Source: JBBDYH01 sp040901795 (GTDB taxonomy: Bacteria > Planctomycetota > Planctomycetia > Pirellulales > JALHPA01). Taken from it: a stretch of DNA of 21,486 nt. Of this stretch, positions 14,489-20,925 are shown piece by piece (within the stretch, counting starts at the first letter, position 1; each line of letters begins with the position of its first letter). The position numbers were made by a program, and so were the translations under genes. The notes under the pieces were generated by a model that was not told the origin of the DNA, did no database searches, and was given only the letters and a program-made list of their open reading frames with translations. The DNA is taken from positions 1 to 21,486 of the forward strand of contig JBBDYH010000099.1 in NCBI GenBank assembly GCA_040901795.1. Reading direction: 5' to 3'.

Positions 14489-15490
14489 ATGACAATGTCT
14501 GAATTGCCACGCGTGGTCATTGCCGACCTGATCACGGATTCTCTTGAACCCGAGCGACGCGTGCTGGGCGACATCGCCAACGTCGTCGCGGCCAACGGCT
14601 ATTGCGAGGCCGATCTGGTGGGGCAAATCGAAGACGCCGCCGCGATCATGCTTTACCACAACCTGGGCCTCACGCGCTCGACGATCGAACGCCTGCGTTC
14701 GTGCAAGCTGATCGTCCGCTGCGGCGTAGGCTTCGACAACGTCGATCGAGTCTATGCCCGCTCACGCGGCATCGCGGTTTGCAACGTGCCTGACTACGGA
14801 ACCGAGGAAGTGGCCGACTCCGCGATCGGGATGCTGCTTTCGCTTGCGCGCGGGATCTCGTTTTTCAACTCTTTCTTGCGCGAAGGCGGTCGTGAATGGA
14901 CGTTTACGCACGCCGGGCCGCTGTATCGGCTGCGCGGAAGCACGCTCGGCATCGTCGGTCTGGGCCGGATCGGCACGGCCACAGCGCTGCGCGCGAAAGC
15001 GCTCGGCATGAACGTGGCGTTTTACGATCCTTATGTGCTCGACGGCTACGATAAGGCGCTCGGTGTGCGGCGTGCAGAGACGCTCGATGATCTGCTTCGT
15101 CAGTCGCAGGCGGTTTCGTTGCACTGTCCCTTGACCGATGAAACCAGGCACATCATTGACGAGCGTGCGATCGCCGTACTGCCTCGTGGGGCGTATCTCA
15201 TCAACACCTCCCGCGGCGCCGTTGTCGATACTAGTGCAATCCCGGCGGCGTTAAACAGCGGGCAGCTCGCCGGCGCGGCGATCGACGTACTTGAACGCGA
15301 GCCGCCGGACGATGAACATCCTTTATTGACTGCCTGGCGCGATCCGTCTCATCCGGCGCACGATCGCTTGATCGTCAACCCGCATGCCGCGTTTTATTCC
15401 GAAGAGGGTGTGCTGGATATGCGGACCAAAGGGGCGGAAACCTGCCGACGCGCCTTGTTGGGTTTGCCGTTGCGAAATGTTGTGAATTGA
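14489..15490 (+). CDS. CtBP/PGDH-like D-2-hydroxyacid dehydrogenase
   Basis: A 333-residue NAD-dependent D-isomer 2-hydroxyacid dehydrogenase. The Rossmann motif GLGRIG is at 147-152 and the active-site residues R242 (NTSRGAVVD), E271 (REPP) and H299 (NPHAAFYSEEG) are present. The HNLGLT segment (57-62) and the HAAFYSEEG C-terminal motif are closer to the CtBP group than to ordinary phosphoglycerate dehydrogenase. There is no C-terminal ACT domain, so serine-feedback control is not expected. The substrate is unknown; serA-type activity is possible but not shown. MTMSEL gives two adjacent ATG choices (14489, 14495), neither with a convincing ribosome site. An intrinsic terminator ends about 12 bases upstream, which makes the source of its transcript unclear. 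Confidence 0.87.
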   Translation: MTMSELPRVVIADLITDSLEPERRVLGDIANVVAANGYCEADLVGQIEDAAAIMLYHNLGLTRSTIERLRSCKLIVRCGVGFDNVDRVYARSRGIAVCNVPDYGTEEVADSAIGMLLSLARGISFFNSFLREGGREWTFTHAGPLYRLRGSTLGIVGLGRIGTATALRAKALGMNVAFYDPYVLDGYDKALGVRRAETLDDLLRQSQAVSLHCPLTDETRHIIDERAIAVLPRGAYLINTSRGAVVDTSAIPAALNSGQLAGAAIDVLEREPPDDEHPLLTAWRDPSHPAHDRLIVNPHAAFYSEEGVLDMRTKGAETCRRALLGLPLRNVVN

Positions 15491-15496
15491 AACTGC

Positions 15497-15526
15497 TTTA
15501 CTGTTATCGCCGGCCCGCGTTAGAAT
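15497..15526 (+). promoter_or_regulatory. Weak predicted promoter of Tat-exported protein gene
   Basis: TTTACT at 15497-15502 and TAGAAT at 15521-15526 are 18 bases apart. They lie just after the dehydrogenase stop and about 100 bases before the start codon at 15625. The -10 matches the consensus at five of six positions; the -35 is weaker. Confidence 0.3.
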
Positions 15527-15624
15527 TTCAGGTGGCACGCCCTGAAAGTTCGTGTTCGCCTCGCCACGCCCCACAACGTCGCTCCGACCCTTCCAAAGGT
15601 TCCCCAGCGCGAAAGGTTGTCCCT

Positions 15625-17151
15625 ATGAAAACTTTCATTACTCGTCGTTCGGCTCTGAAAAGTGCCGGCATCGCCGGCGCCGCGTTCGGATTAAACGGCC
15701 TCGGTTTTCTGTCGCAGTTGCAACCGCTGTCGGCCGCGGAAACCAAGCTGCCGGACGGGTCGGTCCAATTCCATCCGGAGATCGAGCCGTTGGTGCGGTT
15801 GCTGGAAGAAACGCCCCGCGACCGGATCCTCGAAGAGGTCGCCGGTCGCATCAAGCGCGGGACTTCGTACCGAGAGATCCTGGCAGCGCTGTTCCTCGCC
15901 GGGATTCGCAACGTGCAGCCGCGGCCGAGCGTGGGCTTTAAGTTCCATGCCGTACTGGTGGTCAACTCAGCGCACATCGCCAGCATGGATTCGCCCGATG
16001 AGCATCGCTGGTTGCCGATCTTCTGGGCGATCGACCACTTCAAATCGGCCCAGGGCCAGGACCAGCGTGAAGGCAACTGGACAATGAGCGCGGTGGACGA
16101 GTCGCGAGTTCCATCGCCCGAAAAGGCGCGGCAGGGGTTTGTCGAGGCGATGGAGGCCTGGGACGAGCCGCAGGCCGACGCCGCGGCCGCCGGCTTGGCG
16201 CGCGCGGCAGGTTCGCAGGACGTCTACGAGCTGTTGTTTCGCTATGGCGTGCGGGATTTTCGCTCGATCGGACACAAGGCGATTTACGTCGCCAATAGCT
16301 GGCGCACGCTGGCCGCGATTGGGGGCGAGCATGCCGAGCCGATCGTCCGTTCGCTGGCATACGCACTGCTGATGCGCGACGGGCAGCGCGGCGACGACTT
16401 GCCCGCCGAGCGTCCCTGGAAGCGAAACCTGGAGTTGGCGGCGAGATTTCCAGCCAATTGGCGCGATGGCAAGACAGACGATGCGGCAACCATCGAGCTT
16501 TTGACCACGATCCGGAACCAGGGCGATCAGGAGGCCAGCCAGAATGTGGCGTCCTTGCTCGAACGCGGCGTGGGTCCCCAGTCGATTTGGGATGCGCTAT
16601 TCCTCGCGGCGGGCGAGTTGCTGGTCCGCCAGCCGGACATCGCCGCATTGCACGCCGTCACTTCCACCAACGCAATCCGTTTCGCGTTTGACACCGCGGC
16701 GGATGATCACAGTCGACGAATGCTGTTGCTGCAGAATGCCGCGTTCCTGCCGTTGTTCCGCCGCGCCTCCGCGATGCAGAACAAGGATTTTCAGATCGAC
16801 AAGCTGGAGCCGGTCGCGTTGGACAAGGGGGCCGGCCAGAACAACGAGGCCGCGTTCGAAGAATTATTCGGGACGATCAGCGGCAACCGGATGCAGGCGG
16901 CCGGCAAAGTGATGGCCTACTTGCAAGCGCAGCCGAATGCAAAACCGTTCATCGACGCGGCGCGCGTGCTCGTCTTCCGCAAAGGGGACGACTCGCACGA
17001 TTACAAGTTCAGCTCGGCGGTCTTGGAGGATTACCGCCGCGTCTCACCGCAGTGGCGGAACCGGTATTTGGCGGCGAGTGTATTCAAGCTGCAAGGCACG
17101 GGCCAGGCTGACAACATGGTCGTCGAGCGTACCCGCGCGGCGTTGGCATAA
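15625..17151 (+). CDS. Tat-exported protein of unknown function
   Basis: A 508-residue protein I do not recognise. The N-terminus has a twin-arginine signal (ITRRSALKSAGIAGAAFG, then a cleavage region LSAAE near residue 33). It is therefore probably exported folded, perhaps with a cofactor. The mature part is largely helical. Conserved-looking patches contain histidine: KFHAVLVVNSAHIASMD, FWAIDHFKSAQ and GHKAIYVANSWRTL. These might bind metal or haem, which is speculation. No classic CxxCH haem motif and no membrane segment after the signal were seen. The ATG at 15625 was chosen because it starts the Tat signal and has GAAAGG about 8 bases upstream; the longer frame from 15487 would bury the signal. 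An 11-bp palindrome begins 4 bases after the stop. Confidence 0.8.
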   Translation: MKTFITRRSALKSAGIAGAAFGLNGLGFLSQLQPLSAAETKLPDGSVQFHPEIEPLVRLLEETPRDRILEEVAGRIKRGTSYREILAALFLAGIRNVQPRPSVGFKFHAVLVVNSAHIASMDSPDEHRWLPIFWAIDHFKSAQGQDQREGNWTMSAVDESRVPSPEKARQGFVEAMEAWDEPQADAAAAGLARAAGSQDVYELLFRYGVRDFRSIGHKAIYVANSWRTLAAIGGEHAEPIVRSLAYALLMRDGQRGDDLPAERPWKRNLELAARFPANWRDGKTDDAATIELLTTIRNQGDQEASQNVASLLERGVGPQSIWDALFLAAGELLVRQPDIAALHAVTSTNAIRFAFDTAADDHSRRMLLLQNAAFLPLFRRASAMQNKDFQIDKLEPVALDKGAGQNNEAAFEELFGTISGNRMQAAGKVMAYLQAQPNAKPFIDAARVLVFRKGDDSHDYKFSSAVLEDYRRVSPQWRNRYLAASVFKLQGTGQADNMVVERTRAALA

Positions 17152-17154
17152 ACT

Positions 17155-17294
17155 CGTTCCCAGGCTCCGCCTGGGAACGCGCTGCTAGGCAGGCCCTGCC
17201 TGCCGAGAGCCATTGAAACTTGCGCCGCCCGACGTCGCTCGACCGCGAGGCGGAGCCTCGCTTACAGTGCGTTCCCAGGCGGAGTCTGGGAACG
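17155..17294. repeat. Cluster of four short-loop palindromes between convergent genes
   Basis: Four palindromes fill the gap between the Tat-protein gene and purE. At 17155-17179 the arm CGTTCCCAGGC surrounds a TCC loop. AGGCAG-GCC-CTGCCT is at 17187-17201. GCGAGGC-GGA-GCCTCGC is at 17245-17261. At 17270-17294 the arm CGTTCCCAGGC recurs around GGA, with one G-T wobble. The first and last share their arm, so the cluster also forms a larger inverted or direct repeat. It may be a two-way transcript end for both genes, or a REP-like or MITE-like element. Confidence 0.75.
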
Positions 17295-17305
17295 AGAAGG
17301 GAGGC

Positions 17306-17806
17306 TTACTCCAGCGTCGTCGCCTCAATTTTGGCGGCTTGTTCGGCGCGGTACCGACGCAGCTTCTCGCGGAGGTCGGGCCGCGAATTGGCAAGCATGG
17401 CGACCGCTAAAAGTGCCGCATTGGTCGCGCCCGGCTTGCCGATGGCGAGTGTTCCCACCGGAATGCCCCCCGGCATTTGGACCGTCGAGAGCAGCGAGTC
17501 CAACCCGCGCAGCGACTGGCTTTCGATCGGCACGCCCAACACCGGCAAGAGCGTATGCGCGGCGACGACACCGGCCAGGTGAGCGGCGCCACCCGCGGCG
17601 GCGATCAGCACTTCCAAGCCGCGAGATTCCGCCTGGCTGACATAGTCCGTGACCAGGCGCGGCGTTCGGTGGGCGGACATCACGCGGCACTCATGGGCGA
17701 CTTCGAACTGCTGCAGCACATCGGCGGCATGGCGCATTGTATCCCAGTCCGACTTGCTTCCCATCAGTACGGCGACAAGCGGTGCGGTCGATGAACTCAC
17801 GGTCAC
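17306..17806 (-). CDS. purE: N5-carboxyaminoimidazole ribonucleotide mutase PurE
   Basis: A 166-residue class I PurE of the cytoplasmic purine pathway. It moves the carboxyl group of N5-CAIR to give CAIR. Family motifs are complete: GSKSDW (16-21), SAHRTP (44-49) with the catalytic histidine region H46, AAAGGAAHLAGVVAA (69-83), GVPI (91-94) and STVQMPGGIPV. The start is GTG at 17806 with GAGG five bases upstream; a second GTG six bases later is possible. The partner purK is not adjacent, so supply of N5-CAIR must come from elsewhere. It diverges from the tsaC/Sua5 gene across 117 bases. Confidence 0.95.
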   Translation of the reverse strand: MTVSSSTAPLVAVLMGSKSDWDTMRHAADVLQQFEVAHECRVMSAHRTPRLVTDYVSQAESRGLEVLIAAAGGAAHLAGVVAAHTLLPVLGVPIESQSLRGLDSLLSTVQMPGGIPVGTLAIGKPGATNAALLAVAMLANSRPDLREKLRRYRAEQAAKIEATTLE

Positions 17807-17879
17807 ATTGGCCTCACTGAGTGTTTGTCGGACGGAGAAGTAGTTTCAACGATCTACGGGTTTTCTTCAATCCCCGCTG

Positions 17880-17909
17880 TTTACACTTTGGACGGCGGTG
17901 CGCCAGAAT
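17880..17909 (+). promoter_or_regulatory. Possible promoter of Sua5-type gene
   Basis: TTTACA at 17880-17885 and CAGAAT at 17904-17909 are 18 bases apart. The transcript would start only about 8 bases before the ATG at 17924, which has no visible ribosome site. That would fit a near-leaderless message. The call is weak. Confidence 0.25.
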
Positions 17910-17923
17910 GATCAGCAATCACC

Positions 17924-18955
17924 ATGCAAACCGAAGTGCTTTCCGTCAATCCGAGCGAGCCGGAACCCGACGTTATCGCAAGGGCAGCCAAGGTTCTTGA
18001 CCAGGGCGGCCTGGTTGCCTTTCCCACCGAGACGGTCTACGGCCTGGGGGCCCGGGCATTCGATCCCGTCGCCGTGGCAAAAATCTTCGCGGCGAAAGGC
18101 CGGCCCGCAAATAATCCACTCATCGTTCACTTTGCCGCACCACCGTTCGACGCATCGAGCTCCGACTCGTTTTGGCCCGCGGCCGCCCAGCGGTTGGCGG
18201 CGCGGTTTTGGCCTGGCCCGCTCACATTGGTGTTGCCGAAGCCTCCCGGCGTTCCGGTTATCGTGACAGCCGGCGGGTCGACCTGGGCCGTCCGGATGCC
18301 CGATCACGCAGTCACGTACGCGCTGCTTTCGGCGGCCGGGCCATTGGCCGCCCCGAGCGCCAACGTCTCGACGGCAGTTTCTCCGACGACTGCCGAACAT
18401 GTCCTGAGCTCGCTAAGGGGAAAGATTGATCTGATTTTAGACGGCGGGCCATGTCCCGGTGGGATCGAATCGACGGTGCTCGATCTAACCTCCTCGCCCC
18501 CTTGCGTGTTGCGTCCCGGTCCCATCCTGCCAAGTGAACTAAGCGCCGTCATCGGCCATGTGACGGCGTCTGAGATCAGGCTCAGCGGCGAACACGGTCC
18601 TTTGCCATCGCCAGGCACGAGCATCCGTCACTATGCTCCGCGGGCGACATTAGAGTGCTATCGCGACCCGGCCGAAACGTCCGCACGCGTGAACCAGCTT
18701 GCTAAGTCGGACGCTCGCGTCCGCTGGCTCCGCTGCTCTCCATTGGCTCGCATCGTTCTAGGAGCGGAGCAGATTCAGATGTCGCAAGATGCGCCGGGAT
18801 ATGCGGCCCAGCTCTACGGCGCCTTGCACGATGCCGATCGCCACGGCGCCGATTACGTCATTCTGGATCTGCCGCCGGACGATGAAGAATGGTTGGCCGT
18901 GCGCGACCGGCTGCGACGAGCCGCGACGGTTTGGAAGAACACGGTTGAACGGTAA
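17924..18955 (+). CDS. Threonylcarbamoyl-AMP synthase, Sua5 type
   Basis: A 343-residue enzyme that makes threonylcarbamoyl-AMP from threonine, bicarbonate and ATP for the universal t6A37 tRNA modification. The YrdC domain (about 15-210) has PTETVYGLG, the KGRPANNPLIVH substrate loop, WPGPLTLVL, and PSAN followed by SPTTAEHV. The linker motif SPGTSIRHYAP (about 230-240) and the following ~100-residue domain (ending DLPPDDEEWLAVRDRLRRAA) mark the long Sua5 form rather than the short TsaC. TsaB, TsaD and TsaE are not in the window. The ATG start gives the family's usual N-terminus. Confidence 0.93.
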   Translation: MQTEVLSVNPSEPEPDVIARAAKVLDQGGLVAFPTETVYGLGARAFDPVAVAKIFAAKGRPANNPLIVHFAAPPFDASSSDSFWPAAAQRLAARFWPGPLTLVLPKPPGVPVIVTAGGSTWAVRMPDHAVTYALLSAAGPLAAPSANVSTAVSPTTAEHVLSSLRGKIDLILDGGPCPGGIESTVLDLTSSPPCVLRPGPILPSELSAVIGHVTASEIRLSGEHGPLPSPGTSIRHYAPRATLECYRDPAETSARVNQLAKSDARVRWLRCSPLARIVLGAEQIQMSQDAPGYAAQLYGALHDADRHGADYVILDLPPDDEEWLAVRDRLRRAATVWKNTVER

Positions 18956-19020
18956 CCCAGCAGATATTGCACTTTAGTACACAATAGGATAAGCTGGCGA
19001 CAGCGAGGAGCCTGACACTC

Positions 19021-19509
19021 ATGAAACGATCAAAGCTGCTGGCCAAGGGTAAGACCTGGCGCGACAAGCTGGAAGACAGCAAGGATTTGCCGCGGTTCGA
19101 ACGCATTGAAGGCACGCTCCGCGACAAGTGGGGCCGGGGGACGATGGTCATTCCGGCCCCCAAGGAGATCGACGCCTTGATGAAGCGTGTTCCACGCGGC
19201 AAGGTCGTCACGATTAATGAGCTGCGCAAGGCGATCGCCAAAAAGCACGGCGTGACGATTGGCTGTCCGATCACCACCGGCATTTTCGCCTGGATCTCCG
19301 CTCAGGCCGCCGACGAAGCCGCTCGCAAGGGGTCGACTCGCGTCACGCCCTACTGGCGAACCTTGAAGACGGGGGGCGAGCTGAACCTGAAGTACCCGGG
19401 CGGACTCAAGGGGCTGAAAAAGAAACTCGAAGCCGAAGGCATTCCCGTGGTTCAAAAGCGAAAGCGCTGGGTTGTGGCCGACTACAAAGAGCGGCTGGCG
19501 GAGCTGTAG
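19021..19509 (+). CDS. MGMT/ATL-like DNA-binding protein
   Basis: A 162-residue protein resembling the DNA-binding domain of O6-alkylguanine transferases and alkyltransferase-like (ATL) proteins. VPRGKVVTINELRKAI (57-72) looks like the MGMT helix-turn-helix start. TPYWRTL (109-115), followed by G-G-x-L and LEAEGI, matches the layout around the PCHR active site. Here Y111-W112 stand where the acceptor Cys-His would be, so alkyl transfer is not expected. This is the ATL pattern, in which damage is bound and flagged rather than removed. A lone C82 in GCPITTG is not in the acceptor context. GAGGAG lies 11 bases before the ATG. It converges with nrdR across 17 bases. The family call is moderate; the role is inferred. 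Confidence 0.6.
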   Translation: MKRSKLLAKGKTWRDKLEDSKDLPRFERIEGTLRDKWGRGTMVIPAPKEIDALMKRVPRGKVVTINELRKAIAKKHGVTIGCPITTGIFAWISAQAADEAARKGSTRVTPYWRTLKTGGELNLKYPGGLKGLKKKLEAEGIPVVQKRKRWVVADYKERLAEL

Positions 19510-19526
19510 AACCGATCGGGCTTAGT

Positions 19527-19997
19527 TCATCGCGACAACCGCTTTTCCTCATTCAGGATCGGTTGCAGCTCGTCGACAAAGTCGCGAGCGTCTTTGAACT
19601 CGCGATAGACGCTGGCGAAGCGAACGTAGGCCACCTGGTCGAGCTTGGCGAGCTCCTTCATGACCAGCTCGCCGATGTCGCGGGTTTCAACTTCGTTCTC
19701 AAAGCGATCGTAGATCTCGCGTTCGATGGCCGAAACCGTCGCTTCAATGCGGTCCTCGCTGATCGGCCGCTTCCAGCAGGCCTTCTCCAGGCCGGCCTTG
19801 ATCTTCAGCCGGTCAAACGGCACGCGGTTGCCGTCCTTCTTAATGACCCTGACCGAGCCCTCCTCCACGCGTTCGAAGGTGGTATAACGCCGGCGGCAAC
19901 CCAGGCATTCGCGACGGCGGCGGATTGCCAGGCCATCTTCACTGGCACGGGAATCGATCACTTTGTCGTTGTCGATCTGGCAGTAGGGGCATCGCAT
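19527..19997 (-). CDS. nrdR: Transcriptional repressor NrdR
   Basis: A 156-residue zinc-ribbon and ATP-cone repressor that controls ribonucleotide reductase genes in response to ATP/dATP. The zinc ribbon uses C3, C6, C31 and C34 (MRCPYC and ECLGCRRRYTTFE). The ATP-cone follows from about residue 49 (RVIKKDGNRVPFDRLKI). Length is exactly typical. The start at 19997 is chosen because MRCPYC is the family N-terminus; an open frame extends 79 codons upstream but is not conserved in type. No ribosome site is visible. TATAGT lies six bases before the ATG, which could mean a leaderless message. No nrd reductase gene is in the window. Confidence 0.95.
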   Translation of the reverse strand: MRCPYCQIDNDKVIDSRASEDGLAIRRRRECLGCRRRYTTFERVEEGSVRVIKKDGNRVPFDRLKIKAGLEKACWKRPISEDRIEATVSAIEREIYDRFENEVETRDIGELVMKELAKLDQVAYVRFASVYREFKDARDFVDELQPILNEEKRLSR

Positions 19998-20011
19998 AGG
20001 AACACTATACA

Positions 20012-20034
20012 GGGGAATGGGGAATGAGCGAATG
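20012..20034 (+). repeat. GGGGAATG repeat upstream of nrdR
   Basis: GGGGAATGGGGAATG followed by AGCGAATG lies 15 bases upstream of the nrdR start codon. It matches the tract at 11747-11780 near the Nudix gene, including the following CGAATG. It may sit in the spacer of the nrdR promoter. Confidence 0.65.
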
Positions 20035-20066
20035 CAATTGCGGAATGGAGCGATTGCGCGTTCGGA

Positions 20067-20095
20067 GTGCGAAGCGGTGCCGTAAGCCCTATAAT
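20067..20095 (+). promoter_or_regulatory. Predicted promoter of zinc-ribbon/PH gene
   Basis: A perfect TATAAT is at 20090-20095, 17 bases after GTGCGA (20067-20072), a poor -35 match. Transcription would start near 20102 with a leader of about 75 bases to the ATG at 20178. Confidence 0.45.
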
Positions 20096-20177
20096 GCTCA
20101 ACCGCATGCTGAGACGACACCCGTCGATTCTGACCGTTCCAGGGGGCCTGGCAATCACTTAATGGGAGAACTTCGGC

Positions 20178-20861
20178 ATGAACTGCCCCACGTGTGGCGC
20201 AAATGTTTCCGACGAGGCGGCGTTCTGTCCACAATGCGGCGCGCGATTAAGAACCGGAGGAGCCAATCCGACGGCCCACGCGGAGAAACTGCCCGCGGAT
20301 TCAATGACCAGTTCTGAGCGGACCACGGGGGGCAAGGCAGCCGCGGCGGCTGGGTTGCGGCCGTCTGGGGGCGAAGTGGCCGAGCAAGAACTTTGGACGG
20401 GCGGCTATTCGCCGAAGGCGATGTACGGACCGTGGATTGCCGCGGCCCTGGCCACCATCGCCGGTCTGGTAGTAGTCCTCCTTTGGCGCAACGACACCAT
20501 TGGCTGGTTGGTCTTCGGCGTCGCCGTGGTGCTGATTTGGGGCGGGCTGCTGTTGACGTTAGCGATCCGTCGGCTGAGCGTGAAGTATCGCCTGACGAAT
20601 CACCGGCTATTCCACGAGCAAGGCATTCTCCGCCGCGTGACCGATCGCATCGAGATTATCGATATTGATGATGTGACGGTCGAGCAAGGAATTGTCGAAC
20701 GGATGCTCGGCGTCGGCACGATTCACGTCAGCTCCAGCGACCGCACGAGCCCAGAGCTGCTGATGCCGGGAATCGACAACGTCAAACAGGTCGCCGACAC
20801 GATTGATAACGCGCGCCGCGCGGAGCGCCAGCGGCGCGGATTGTTCATCGAGTCAGTTTAA
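20178..20861 (+). CDS. Zinc-ribbon and PH-domain membrane protein
   Basis: A 227-residue membrane protein with a bacterial PH domain (YdbS/bPH2-like); no specific function is known to me. An N-terminal zinc ribbon uses C3, C6, C17 and C20 (NCPTCG, FCPQCG). A flexible linker (about 25-70) follows. There are two membrane segments, about 82-103 and 107-130. The PH domain spans about 131-215 (YRLTNHRLFHEQGILRR, IEIIDIDDVTVEQG, GVGTIHVSSSD). A GGGAG stretch lies about 8-11 bases before the ATG. The PH part should face the cytoplasm if the two segments form a hairpin. It converges with rpoN across hairpins at 20874-20915. Confidence 0.85.
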   Translation: MNCPTCGANVSDEAAFCPQCGARLRTGGANPTAHAEKLPADSMTSSERTTGGKAAAAAGLRPSGGEVAEQELWTGGYSPKAMYGPWIAAALATIAGLVVVLLWRNDTIGWLVFGVAVVLIWGGLLLTLAIRRLSVKYRLTNHRLFHEQGILRRVTDRIEIIDIDDVTVEQGIVERMLGVGTIHVSSSDRTSPELLMPGIDNVKQVADTIDNARRAERQRRGLFIESV

Positions 20862-20873
20862 CGACAGTCGATA

Positions 20874-20915
20874 CGTCAGGCTGTGCCTGACGGTTTGCTA
20901 CCCAGGCAAAGCCTG
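20874..20915. repeat. Two three-base-loop palindromes between convergent genes
   Basis: CGTCAGGC-TGT-GCCTGACG is at 20874-20892 and CAGGC-AAA-GCCTG is at 20903-20915. Together they occupy most of the 64-base gap between the PH gene stop and the rpoN stop. Both share the GGC-NNN-GCC core seen at 17155 and 17245. A two-way terminator role is plausible; there is no strong T-tract. Confidence 0.7.
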
Positions 20916-20925
20916 ACTTACTAAG

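Noticed and set aside
15533..15552. TGGCACG at 15533-15539 as a sigma-54 -24 element before the Tat-protein gene
   Set aside because: The -24 half is perfect but the GC of the -12 element is missing at the required spacing.
20000..20016. ACACTATA as an NrdR box for autoregulation of nrdR
   Set aside because: Only the left half matches the palindromic NrdR box; the right half does not, and there is no second box at the usual spacing.
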